Made by a program: the position numbers and the translations under genes. Positions 11,085-22,949 of a DNA stretch of 64,000 nt are shown one piece after another. The stretch's first letter is position 1. Every line of letters starts with the position of its first letter. Origin of the DNA: Ilyonectria destructans (Eukaryota > Ascomycota > Sordariomycetes > Hypocreales > Nectriaceae); contig JAHEWK010000008.1 in assembly GCA_020740775.1 (NCBI GenBank), positions 124,001-188,000 on the forward strand. Direction: 5' to 3'. The notes under the pieces were generated by a model, which searched no databases, was not told the origin of the DNA, and saw only the letters and a list, made by a program, of their open reading frames with translations.

Positions 11085-13036
11085 TGCTTGAGTTTGAGGC
11101 GTGTGTTTGAGGCGTGTTTTGGTCCTAGTGTGAAGTTGAAAGCGCTAATAGACACTGGCAATCTTGAGTTTGCGCTGTGATCAATTAGGCAAAGCCAAAC
11201 CGGTCGGTACGGTGCATAATGCAGGACGTTGGGAAGAAGGATTGTGGCTGCTGCAACGAAGCCCACAAAATACAATCGGCATTTTCACGGGAGCCTGCGG
11301 AGCCTTGGTCGCCTGCCGGATGTCATACGACAGTAGTCCGATTCGAATGTTCGTTGGAATTACAGGGCCTCTGCCCAACTTTCCGTGTTGGGCGGGTAGC
11401 AGGGACATGGGTGGCAGATGGAAGACGACTGCGGTTAAGTGTGTGCACATTAATTGCTGCGAGGGCCGTATTGGGACCTGTGTGCCGACCAAGTGAGGGA
11501 GTGATGCAACCTGGCGAGCGGTTTTATCCAAATATGGGTGTTGCTGGACTTTGTATTGGTTTCCAGCGTTTTGCAAGCCTCGAGCCACCATCACGGACAT
11601 TAGGGCACAAAAAAAAATTAATTACACGGTCAGCGGAGCTTATGACAGAGCACGGACAGATCGAGATTTGAGATCGGTGAGGCGCCTCATTCCCGTCCGT
11701 CTCAAACAGCACTTTCCACCGGTACGCGGGATATACCTCGGCCAATGCCGCGCTGCCGGTGTCTCACCTTGGTACCGCCCCTGTACTTGCGGTGGGGCGC
11801 ATTAGAGAGGGATCGTCGTGGCCCCAGCCAGGCATAGCGGAAAAGCGGCCATGCCGTGGGCATTAAATCCTTTTGCAGTGCGTGCTGCCCCCGCCGCAGA
11901 GCCGATACATGTGGTAGTATGTCACATTTCGGGCGATTTGGGATTCGTCGGATCAAACCCCCGTCTTGATAGATTCTGTGGGTTCTACGCCGGGGAGACG
12001 TCCATGGATGGCACTCGAGTCGAGTAAACCCAGTGTCCCAATAGTCGCTCGGACGCGTCAACTGCACACATATCTAGACACGGGCTGGCGCGCCCAGGAG
12101 GCGGCTGAATGTCAGTGGAAACGGCAGGACAGCCCTTAGCGGCAGCTTGACCTACCTGCCTCTTGCTGTCCGGTTCTTCCATGTCTTAAGCACCTTCCCT
12201 CCCTGCCTCCCGCGCTCGAGCCGTTCCTCAAACCTGTTCCCATTCTCCCGTTCCCCATTTCCCATTCCCCAATCCCCAATTCCTAACCCATCACCCACTT
12301 TGCCGCTTTCCGCTATCCCCACGAAGTACCACTAACTAACTCTCATCTCAATCAATCCGACGCCTGCCGATCTTGCCTGATGGGGTCATATAGCGTCTAA
12401 TGTCCACCGGGTGGCATTTTCCTACTTCCCGTACCTGTGTGGTCATCGCCATTTCTCTCAACCCGCAACCCAAACCACAGCCTTGCTGTCACCATCGACA
12501 TCTTCGACACCTTCAACGCCCACCATCAACGCCCACCCCATCGCCTTGGTCTTCGTAACCAAGCAACAGCCGCCGCCCAGACCAGAAACCCTTCCCTTCT
12601 CGCCATCACCACGTGGGACTGATTCGCGGCGCTAGACGAATCCATCTTTGATGTCATCGTTCCCGTCCCCACGTTGTCGCCTGTCCCCACGGCCTCACCA
12701 TCGCCCTCGTCTCGTGACCTGACCCAGGCCAGTCCATACCTCGCCTTGCGCTTGGCTCCGTCCAGCTCTGGCACACCTGAGCCTTGGTAGTCTGGAGTAG
12801 GTCCTGCTAAGGTGGGCTTTTAGTCGCGGCACCTCCGTGTTCGCGCATCGCACCACCTTCAGATAGATCCCAGATCCCAAATATCACGTCACAACTGCTC
12901 GGCCCATGTCACGCCAGCTTCCTCCACCGGCACCACGAAGCTCCAGCTCCCGCTCCTGGTTCAACTCTACCTCCACCTTCCTCTCACATATCTACGAATG
13001 CGTTAGTAAGCGGCATTGATCTTGCCTCCCGTCCTC
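11085..13036. promoter_or_regulatory. Intergenic and leader region between JmjC gene and SCAP
   Basis: This is 1.95 kb between diverging genes. The right half (about 12180-13036) is strongly C/T-rich, as in long fungal 5' leaders. The several short open frames have no recognisable domain and no splice partners. I treat it as promoter plus leader. Confidence 0.5.
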
Positions 13037-16000
13037 ATGATCTGGTACCTGTTGTACCCGTTTCGAGGGTCAGTCTTCCCCTTCCTGCTCCCCGTCCCGG
13101 GGCACCCCCGTTCCCTACCCGTCCTGTGTCTTGCGCCCCGTCTTTCGCTCTCAGCTCATTCCAGCTCCCAGAACAACGGAAGCACCTGTCCTTGCTCCAT
13201 CTCACCCTCTGCGCGATGGACTCGCTCGCTACGGCTCCTATGCCGCCAGCCATGTTGTCACTACCTTGCTTGTCTCCGTGGCCGTGGCCACCATGTTCAT
13301 CTACCCCATTCCTTTCCTCTTCACCACTGACTTCATCAATGGCGCCTCAAATCTACCCCACCATGCATGGACTGTCGCCCAGCCGCTGCCCTATGGCGCT
13401 GCTATTCACCCGGATGTCATGATGCGCTCCATCTGGGTTCACTCCAGTTACATGCAGGCCCTCGACAAGTCCCTACTCTCTTCAGCCCTCGACCTCCAGG
13501 ATCAGCTCCTAGGTTCCACCGAAAGCTTTAACCCCAGTCGCGCTCGTCGCGAAGACCGCCTTCTCCCGCAAGACCACGACATTGATCTCTCTCCCCTACA
13601 GCGCGATGCTTTCCACGCCATCAATGGCTTGACCAACCAGTCTTGGTTCTTTCATTCGCCGCTCCAGTATTGGGACTGCTCCAAGGAACGCATCTTAGCT
13701 GATCCCGATATCCTGACAACTGTCAACGACAGAAAGAACCAGTCGACCTCCGTCAACGTAACGCTCAGGCACTCTATTGTTTTCAGCGGCAAGCGCTTCG
13801 AAGAACGCCGTCTAATGGCCGCCGACGCCCTCGTCATTACCCTCGTGTACCTGCGAGATTCTCCCGTCGGTCGACAGTGGGAGAGAAAGGCGGCCACGAT
13901 TCCAGAAAAAATCGTTAACAAGTGGGACGTGTATCCTCCAGATGGTCGAACCTCAGCCAGCCAGCTTTATGAGTTTCACTTCCGGCCAATTTCTCGACAA
14001 GATTCTGTCATCCTTACCATCGCATATGGACTGACTGCTTTGTACTTTTTTATGAGCTTATCAAAGCTTCGGGCCTTCAAGTCCAAGTTTGGCCTCATTC
14101 TTACAGTTGTCACCCAGATTGCTTTCTCCCTCATGTCTAGCTTTACCATCTGCGCCATCTTTAGGACCGACTTGTCCCGTATTCCTCGGGCAGCTTACCC
14201 TCTAGTAGTGCTGGCCATGAGCTTGGAGAACATATTCAGGCTAATAAACTCTGTCATTCTGACGCCATCTGAGGATAGCACGAGCAGTCGGATAGGACAT
14301 GCATTTGGCGATACTGCGTATACTGCAATTGCCAGCTCCATGCAAAATGTTATCATCTTGACGGCACTATCTCGATGGGTTTCACCTGGGGTGTCGGCGT
14401 TTTGCACTTTTGCAGCCATCGCTATCGTGTTCGATCTATTCTACCTTTCGACTTTCTTCTTGTCGGTTCTAAGCGTTGACGTGCGACGGACAGAGCTCAG
14501 CGATGCTCTCGCCAAAGCTTCCATGCGACACAACTGGAACGCATCAGAGGCGAAGACTCACTCTGCTTTGGACCTTGTCCTCCGAGGCAAGGCCACCATG
14601 TCGACCCGCATTGCAGGAACCATCATCATGCTCGGCTTCGTCCTGATCGCACAATGGCACTTTTTCGAAGACGACACCCTCTGCCATTTTCTCGGCCGGA
14701 TACTGCGAGAAACTGTGCATAGTGAGACCATTATGTCTGATCACTCGGCTCTGGATGGATTACATCAAGCCCGGAGCCCGAAATCCTGGCTGCGGCTACA
14801 GGATCACGAAACCGCGCACGAGATTATCAGCATCATCAAGCCTTCAGCACATAGCTATGTTGCACGTGTCTATGAGCCCGTGGTCTTCGTTATGAAGGAC
14901 TCTGATCGCATGCCTAATGTCAAGGAACCGACCCTTCTGCCGGCTGCGTACGACTTCTTCAATCACCAGCTTACCCGCTTCCTCGTCATTGTGATAGTGG
15001 TTCTTGCTGCCGTCCGGCTCTTGACCAACTACCTGCTCTGGGAAGATGACGCCAGTGATGATGAGCATCACCACTTGGATAGCGACCCTCTGCTATCGGT
15101 CAAATCCTTCACTGGAGGGCATGTACTCGACATTGCCATGTTGGCCGCATCTCCCGACGGTCATGTCGTATCGGTCGGGCTTGATCGCCTAATTTGCATT
15201 TGGGGTGTCCGACCGGGTGGTCTAAACTACGTGATTACAGATGCGGAAAAGAATGACAAAGCACTCTTCCCCGTTTTGGCCATGGCAATGGACGGCGACT
15301 CAGAGTGGCTTGCCATCTTGTCGTCGTACAAAGCGGTGTTGTGGAACCTCAAAGAACGGAGATGGGGACCCACATTGCCAGTCGACCTCTACGGCCAGAA
15401 GCCAGAGGCCTTCTTCTTCACACCGTCTAATCAGAATGACGATATACCCAGACTAGTGCTAGTACGGCGGAATGGAACATTGACAGAATTCGTACCCGAC
15501 CTTGGGGAGGGAGAGGACTTTGGTGTCTGCCGGAGTCCATTGACGTGCGTCCAGCCTCTAGTCGAAAAAGGTATGTAATTTTGTTGCAGCAATTATCAAG
15601 GCCAGAAACTAATATTTATCATCCCAGTAGGCAAACAGTCATCCCCAGCCAAGGTATCAGTCGTCACAGCATCTCGACGAGGGTGCGTTCACGCAGCAAT
15701 ACGAGAGCCGTCGTCTTGGAAGTCGCGCGGCGTGGAGCTTGAGGGACTAGACGGTCACGCGGTACATCAAGTCGTTCCCTTACCATCACTGGGGTTGTTT
15801 CTCATTGCCGGGGCGAATCGCATTCACCTTGTCAATCTGGAGGACCACACCCTCATTCATACGTTTCAAACGGAAAACATGAGCCCGCGCTCTCTCCAGA
15901 GCGCACATTCCCCACGACAGTCAGCACAGACAGGAAGTGGAGGTTTAACGTGGCTCACTCTCTGCTATACCGAGGCTGAGACTGGGGACTGCATTATCCA

Positions 16001-16616
16001 TTCGTATGTTCCACCGGAGGACAGCGATTTTATTTGCTTTGACAGCTCTGCCATACCCATCAGCAGAGGCTGGTGCTCATGGGACTCGGCCGAGGAGACG
16101 AGGAGACATGTGGAGAACCCTGGGACATGGGACATCGTCTCTGATGGCAGTGTTGTGGGTGTCCGGCAGAAGTCGTGGCAGCGTCGTGGTGTCACAGCTG
16201 AGAGCAGACGCAGAGCAGACGGATTACGACATCGGTCTCCACGCAAGGAAACCAGCAGGGACGTCTTTGAGCGTTGGGAGGTGTGGACAGTATCCCAACT
16301 TAGTCGGATGAGGACAGACGAAACACGACAGTTATTCCCAAACGACGAGAAGTCGGGGCACCTGATGGTGTCGGAGCTTGGCCCCATGATCAGGGTGGGA
16401 CAGCGATCAGTGGCATTCAGTTTTGGAAACGTCGTCAAGCTGATGACGGTGGGCGGGCACGAACGATTTGATGTCGGTGCTGGGGATAATGATCGGGAGC
16501 ATCTAAATGTGGGCAGCAGGCGCCGTAAAGGGGGGCGTGATGCCGCGGCCAAGGGCGTGGAGCTAAATGGCCAACCACATACGAGAAAAAGAGAAATACT
16601 GTTGGGCCTGGGTTGA
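13037..16616 (+). CDS. SCAP: SCAP-like sterol sensor (SREBP cleavage-activating protein)
   Basis: Three exons (13037-13068, 13172-15570, 15631-16616); 1138 residues. The family escorts SREBP from the ER when sterol or oxygen is low. The tiny first exon encodes MIWYLLYPFRG and joins TTEAP...HPLRDGLARYG; without it there is no ATG in frame. TM1 (residues about 35-55) leads into a glycosylation-rich lumenal loop. A sterol-sensing domain spans about 283-450 (five hydrophobic segments, ALYFFMSLSKLRAF at its start). A second loop and TM near 620 follow. The C-terminal part is a degenerate WD40 propeller (VVSVGLDRLICIWGV). Identity as SCAP rather than another SSD protein rests on this SSD-plus-WD layout. 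Confidence 0.85.
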
Positions 16617-17757
16617 TTTCTGCAGGCTTTGGTATATCCTGGCATGAGTTGGAATAGAGGAGGCGCACGGTACGGTTGGTTGAAGATTGTTGGATGATTG
16701 ATTCCAGCAAGGGAACGCAAACGGAGAACAGGGCAATGGGGGCGTCACAACATGGGCTCGGCCGGCGTTTTACTGCCATAGAGGATCGAATTGAATAGCG
16801 AGATGCGAAGAGGGGAGAATTGTGTCCCTCGCGAATCTTGCCGGCTTGCCAGCCTGCGAGGTCATGTCACTTAGTAGCTGTCTCTGTTGCTTGCATGTGT
16901 CCCTGTGATATGCTTCAGTGGTGCGGCTATTGACCGCATTTAGATAGTGTGTGTTGGTTTTAGTGTGTTGTACGGAGTAGTTTCGTCATGGACACCCTTT
17001 GAGGCAAAGTGTCTTCGGCCGCAAGGTGGCCGGGCATTCCTTATTGAGCTGGGAGGGGATTGGGCATGTTGGGATTCGTCAAGCCACACAGAGGTCAAAA
17101 TAATGTCTGGGACGGGCAGACGGTTGCTAGGCTACCAGGTTCTAATATGCCTCTACACGAATATAACGGCGTGTTTGACTTGCTCGTTTTGATGCATGCG
17201 CGCCGGGATTACTTGTTCGGGGACATGGTAAGCGGGTTGCATGACCAGCGTTCATGCGAGGACGGCGAACCACTGTACAAGTGACGATTTGGGCGAGGTT
17301 ATGGATGGAGATCTGAACTGTGGCGGTTGGCGTGTTTGATGACGACAACCCTTAGAACAAGGCAACAAACACACCGCTACTCCTCGACGGGCCGCTCGGG
17401 TCCGCATACTGCTGAGAAAGGAAAGTGAAGAACGAACGAGACGGCTACGAAGCGAAGCGAAGCAGGTTTGGCTGGCTTAGGCCTCTCGGGAGGCATCTAC
17501 GGCATTCTCCGATACGCTGCCCGAGTATTAGACAGGAGGTGCTTAGGCGGAGCCAATGCAAGCACGGGACTGAGTGTGCTGTACACGTAGCAGAGGGAAA
17601 AGGAGGGTGGCCGCATGGAGGGAGGCCACCCGTGACGACAGGTGGAGGGCCGTTGAGTGGATGAGATGGACATATGGCCAAGCTGAGGAATTGAGGAGGC
17701 TGGGAGGTGCAGGGTAAGGATGGGACAGATGATAGTTGGTGGGCCCGCTCCCAATTA

Positions 17758-17758
<1 letters not shown>

Positions 17759-17788
<30 letters not shown>
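17759..17788. repeat. T10-G20 homopolymer junction
   Basis: Ten T residues run directly into twenty G residues, followed by GGAGGAGCGGCGGCGG. It lies in the intergenic stretch. The exact length may be unreliable because homopolymers are error-prone. Confidence 0.8.
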
Positions 17789-18437
17789 AGGAGCGGCGGC
17801 GGCGGGTCTTTTTGGGCAAGCAGGGCGAGAATCAAGTAGTCAGCAGGGACATGTGGTCAGCGAAGAGAGCATGATACAGGAGAATATGCCTTGTGGGAGG
17901 GAGGTAGGGATGGATGGGTTTGGCTGAGCTTGTGGCAGTACAGTAAGTAGTATTGGAGCTGAGCCGGATGTTGTGCGTTGAAAGCCGATGGCCATGAGCA
18001 TCAGTTCATGCAGTTCATGCATTTCCCACATTCCATAATTACTGGACGAGAGTAGCAGAACTATAATAGTCTCATATAATGTATAATGTACAATAGTTGG
18101 TTTAACTGATCAATAACTGGACAATGGTTGGGGTCTTGAGGACCAATTATTACAGTGTTATCAGGGTTGGCTTCCGGCGCTTTCTTTTGGCTTTTTCTTT
18201 TGGCTTCGCAACCGCAAGGCCAGACGGCTGATGCCAACACCCCCGGTCCCTGAATATTGGTCTTGGCCTAACAGGTCTTGGTCTCGGTCTGGGTCCTAGA
18301 CTGGGTCTCGGTCTCGGGCAAGACATGACAGGTCTCTGTGCCAATGTCTCTCCTTGTGATCCGTACCTACGTTAGCCCGGCATTGGGCGGGGTTTTGCTT
18401 GGTCGACATCCCTGTAAATGCGCACGCACCGCTGACA

Positions 18438-18477
18438 TACAGCGCCGCACATTACACATGCGCTCAGCGGCGCTGTA
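18438..18477. repeat. 11-bp perfect inverted repeat (hairpin)
   Basis: TACAGCGCCGC at 18438-18448 is matched by its exact reverse complement at 18467-18477, with an 18-base loop. It has no T-tract, so it is not an obvious terminator. It may be an element end or a structured RNA. Confidence 0.7.
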
Positions 18478-19947
18478 GTTTTGTGCCTATGGACAAGGGG
18501 TTTACACAGATTGACAGGGTTACAGGGGATCGGATAAAGGATGATGACAAGTAGGAGGAGGATGGAGGGAGAAATGAGAGACAGACGAGATCCCGTGTTG
18601 ACGAGTTATGAGGTGTCCCTCTGTGTTCTCTGTAGGTGAGCGTGTGTATAAGTCAAGATACCTACCTACCTAGTCGATGCCCTGCACAAAAGAGTTCAGC
18701 CTCGGCAACTCCAGGATACCTAGGCAATGGCAGCCAACAAGGACTGGTCCTCCAGAAGGTGGATGGAGCAGCACACAGACAGGCAGGACTGACCCGCCCA
18801 TCAATCATCTCACGATCCTTCTTTCCGCAGTTGGGTGTCATCGCGGGATCGTCAGGAACCCGCCCTGTCAAGTCGCGGACCCTCTGGGGAAGGAGCGCGC
18901 GGCGCCCTTTTTCTTCTTCTTTTCTTTTTCTTTTCTTCTTGGTTGAATTTTTCGCCTCTAGGATCATCCCCCCCCCGGTCGTTCGATTTTCTTTTTTTCC
19001 ACCCTCATTACCGTAAATCGAGCAAAGCCTCATCGTTCCCGCCTACAGCCTCGTCTCGGCTCGTTCGTGTTGTACGGAGTAATTACCTGTACCTACCGTA
19101 CAAAGTACCTGTGCTGCACCGCTTTCGGTACGTTGCCCCGGCGCCCGCGTCGTGCCCGCGGTCGAGGTCGACGCCGTGGCTGGGTTGTGCGCTGTTCCGG
19201 TCGTGTTTCTGGGTGGCCTTATCATCGGCCTTGGGATCTCTTGCTTGCTCTAACCATTTCACCGAGAACAACAACGAACTTACAACAAGGAACGTAAACA
19301 AACGGTCCGGCAGAATCTGCTTTTGTGTCGTCAGTCAGCCACAACGCCAGTTCTCTCAGTTGTTCGTCTGGCGTCCATTGCCTTGCAAAAGGTACGGTAC
19401 ACCACTGGACTCGCTGGACTCACTGGGACTCGGTGCGTCTCTTCCCGTTGTACCACATCAGCTATCCGCCAGCACATCCCGTCTCTCCGAATCACCATTC
19501 TGCCCCCATTCTGCCCATTCTGCCCTTCACCATTCATGCTCCCAACTCACTATTGGACTGTCACTACCTTCACCCTTCACCCTCTCGCACCACCCCCGGC
19601 CCAAGCTACCGACGTAGTGCCCGCGCCGATCCACCGCCCGACCAAGACTTTGCTAACCTAACCTTGGATGGGCAGACAGAACCAGCCCCCAACTTTGGCG
19701 ACGCAATAGCCCAAGGCCCAAAGCAAAGACCACCACGACCACTCTGAGAAAGCCCGATCCCACACCAACCCGATCCCACCCTGGCGCTCCTTAGGCCCTG
19801 TCTGGCGTCTTGGCTGGCCCTGTCTAGCCTCGAGCCCAGCGACCACCCACCAGACCAGTCCACTGACAAGTCTTCCCAGGCCTCTCGCAAGGGCTCCGCT
19901 TCGCTCACCGCCTGCCCTGTCCATTCGTTGGCACCGCACCGCACCGC

Positions 19948-19979
19948 GGGTCTCTGGGTCTCTGGGTCTCTGGGTCTCT
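19948..19979. repeat. Four tandem copies of an 8-mer (GGGTCTCT)
   Basis: Four adjacent copies of the same octamer lie in the long C/T-rich region before the 14-3-3-like gene. It is a simple tandem repeat of unknown role, possibly within the leader. Confidence 0.8.
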
Positions 19980-20955
19980 CGCGTTCCAACCTACCGACCT
20001 CTGACCTCTCCACCAGCGCCAGACCTGTCGCTCAACTTCCACTCCGCGCGCGCCGGGCGTATAAGATCATTCCCCCAGATCCCGCGATCTCGTCCCACCG
20101 CCTTCGCCATGCCACCGGCTCCGCCTGCCTCTGTATCTCGCTCTTGCTAGTCTCTCGTTTGATATTCCTGCGTGCTCGTACATACAGACACCACTCGCTC
20201 AGCTCTGTCCTGGCTTGCGCCTCCGTTCTCGCGCCGCGTTCGCTCACTGCGTCTTGTTGTTCGTCGTCGGACCTTCGCTTGTCACTATCCGCCACTTGCT
20301 CTACCTTCGCTCTCACCACTGCGCGTCTTCTCTACCTTGCTCTTGACGTCCCGAGCTGCGTCAAACGCCGCTGATCTTGGAACAGGCCAATTGGCCTTGG
20401 AATCGTCCCCCTCGCTGCTGCGCTGCTTCGCTGCTTCGCCATCGCCTGCCACTCGTTCAGTCGCTGACGCTCCGCTCCCTAATCTTGTCCTCCACCTCTA
20501 CCTCTGGCCAACCATCACCACACCTCTCGGACCCAATCACAGCCCGCCAGCTGTCGCGCATACTCATCGACTTTGCCTCTCGCCTCGCGCACCTTCTCCC
20601 TTGGCCGCCTTGCGGCGTTGGGCTGCATTGTGCGAGCTGCTGCACTGAGCTGCATTGCGCTTCGCTCCGCTGCGCGTTCCGCTGCAGCTGTGGAGCTGCG
20701 TTGCCCGTTAGTCCACCAACCTCTTCTTGTCGCGTCCGTTTTTCCTTCCTTTCCCTGCTTCCATTTCGTCACTTGCTCTCCTCTCGCCCACGAGGCCTGT
20801 CGCCCGTGCTTTCATTCATATGCGAGGCTGTCCGCTCCCCGTCTAGCCCCCGGCCACCACTCCGAGTCTCATGCCAGAACCCTAGTCGCGGACCCTCTTC
20901 GTCGACTAACTCATCTCAGCTTTCATCCCGCTACAGGTAGTCTACGCTGGGCCGC

Positions 20956-21909
20956 ATGGCGTCTTCCGAGGTCGACCAGAAGTTTCTCGGCAAGCTGGCC
21001 AAGGCTGTCGAGAATGACAACCCTCTGTTGTCGTCCATGCTCTTCAAGATCCTCGGCCTGTCCCTCAACCTGGCCGAGCAGCTTGTTGCTGCTAAGAAGC
21101 AGCGCCGTCCCGATTATGAGCCCACTCCAAACGCCGTGCGTCGCGTCTTGCACATCATCTGGCTCTCTCGCGAGGGCCTGGTGATGCTCGAGCAATATGT
21201 CCTGCCCATGGTCGGTAACTATGTCGAACTCAAGGTCCTCGCTTACAAGCTACGTGCCTCGTTCTCTCACATCTTCGCCCTCTTCCACAACACGCCCACC
21301 GTCTCCAACATGGGCCGATGGACTCCCGACGTCACGGCCGTCTTGACCCCGCGAATGGACAAGGGAAAGGGCCGAGCCATCGACTTGGACCTCGAGTCCA
21401 GGCCCTCGTCCGTCCAACCAACTCATCCTCTCGAGGGCGGCCCTGTCCTCCCCCCGCCTGGCTTCGAGTCACACAACACGCCGCTGTCGCCATCATTCCT
21501 CCTTCCCATCAAGGACTACCTCCCACAGGCCAGACAGCACTTCCACGAAGCCATCGAGCTTGCCGATACCCTCCTGTGGGGCTCACATTCCCTCCGACTC
21601 TCCGTCAAGTGCGAATACGCCGCCTTCCTGTACGAATGTGTCCACGATGCCGATGCCAGCCGCAAACTCGCAAAAGACACGATTTCCGAAGTATACGATG
21701 CCACCGAAGGCATGGACGACGACATGTTCCAGGATGCTTGCGAATTAGTCACGGTTCTCGGCAAGATGATGAGACGCGGCCTTGGCTCCAGCAACACACT
21801 ACGCAGCAAAGACCAGGGCTCAAATGCTACTCCAGTTCCCAGACCGACGCCGCCGGTAGCTACGCCGCCAGCGGCAATCCTGCCTCCTGGGATGGAGAAC
21901 CCGATATGA
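20956..21909 (+). CDS. Divergent 14-3-3-like protein
   Basis: Single exon, 317 residues. The first ATG after a long leader gives MASSEVDQKFLGKLAKAVEN. The layout resembles 14-3-3: an N-terminal helical part with EGLVMLEQYVLPMVGNYVELK and AYKLRASFSHIFALFH; a Pro-rich insert (about 125-170); and a C-terminal helical half with HEAIELADTLLWGSHSLRL and LSVKCEYAAFLYECVHDADASRKLAKDTI-type helices, comparable to the 14-3-3 segment where the family has NFSVFYYEI. The two classical signatures are not kept. I recall similar fungal proteins annotated as 14-3-3 family. Binding of phosphopeptides is inference only. The Pro-rich tail is likely disordered. Confidence 0.65.
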   Translation: MASSEVDQKFLGKLAKAVENDNPLLSSMLFKILGLSLNLAEQLVAAKKQRRPDYEPTPNAVRRVLHIIWLSREGLVMLEQYVLPMVGNYVELKVLAYKLRASFSHIFALFHNTPTVSNMGRWTPDVTAVLTPRMDKGKGRAIDLDLESRPSSVQPTHPLEGGPVLPPPGFESHNTPLSPSFLLPIKDYLPQARQHFHEAIELADTLLWGSHSLRLSVKCEYAAFLYECVHDADASRKLAKDTISEVYDATEGMDDDMFQDACELVTVLGKMMRRGLGSSNTLRSKDQGSNATPVPRPTPPVATPPAAILPPGMENPI

Positions 21910-22949
21910 ACTCGTCAGGACTACTAGTCTGTCAATCATGTGCGGCCTTGTACCGCTCAGGTTTCGTGGTCGTTATCGCTGGCCATCACATTCTGCTCAT
22001 CGCTCATCCCAGCCCATGTTGGTATCGAACCAGACGCCACGACTTGTCCCAGAAGGTCTTCAATTCTTCCTCGGCAATTCTGTCTACGTTGAATAGGATC
22101 TAAAGTCGCATGCTGTTGACGCGCCGAGCCTCTAGTTGGCCTTGGATGGAGTTGATTCACGTTGGCGGGCCGTTCCGCGCCGTGCGGGGGGGTTCTTAGA
22201 CACCACCCCGAACGTACGCTTACAGGATAATTAGGCTCAGCTCGGTATGCAACATTGCCGATGTAATTGCATCAGTGGGGAGCAAGGCGCTCGTTGATGG
22301 GAACTTTGGAGCGCTACGTGGAATGTAATTCTTGCACTCCTGGATTCGTTAGGATCCAAGAGGCGGCGGGCACGGGTCATGTGCCCACACTCTTCATTTC
22401 GAATATGTTGTTTGATACCCAGTTCTATTTTGGATCCTTTTCTGGACAGATGCGCAAATCTTGTCTTTACGGTATGGGGGTAGCATGGTATGCTGCGATG
22501 GCGCTTGGCCAAGTCGCTGGTCTGCTTTTGGGAATAGACAAGGGGAGAGTCGAGGGGATATTGCATTGTGTGATAGATGTACGAATAGAATGCCGCCGAC
22601 CATGACCTGGATATTTGCATCGAGATATCAACATTTGTTTATGAACATGTATCATCATTGAGCGATCGAACGAGACGCTGCGTTTGCTAACGGCTGCAGG
22701 GATTCTATGTCTATATGGCACTGAGTACAGCATTGCTTGTTGTTCTCGGGCCTCTTCTGGACTTCAGTTGCGGGTTTCTCAATTCTCATGAGTCACAACA
22801 TCCATCAAACGCTTCCATTACATTCCTGTCCCCAAAACGCCCCTTATACCATACCACGCTTCATCTCTCCCATTCGAGGAGTCTTTGAGGACGAACAAAT
22901 CTTTCCGTAGGTTAAATGGTGTCCAACTGATGAGCCCCGTCTGTCTTCA
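21910..22949. other. Convergent region between 14-3-3-like and Myb-like genes
   Basis: This 1.04-kb stretch lies between two gene ends. It is AT-richer than the coding parts and holds several short frames without domains. Probably 3' UTRs and spacer. Confidence 0.45.

Larger units (their letters stand above)
16617..20955. other. Long gene-free stretch before the 14-3-3-like gene
   Basis: Over 4.3 kb without a gene I can support. It contains a T10/G20 homopolymer at 17759-17788, an imperfect GGTCTN array near 18260-18320, an 11-bp inverted repeat at 18438-18477 and four copies of GGGTCTCT at 19948-19979. From about 18900 onward the + strand is rich in C/T and in short overlapping frames, like a long leader of the next gene. 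No tRNA was seen. Confidence 0.5.
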
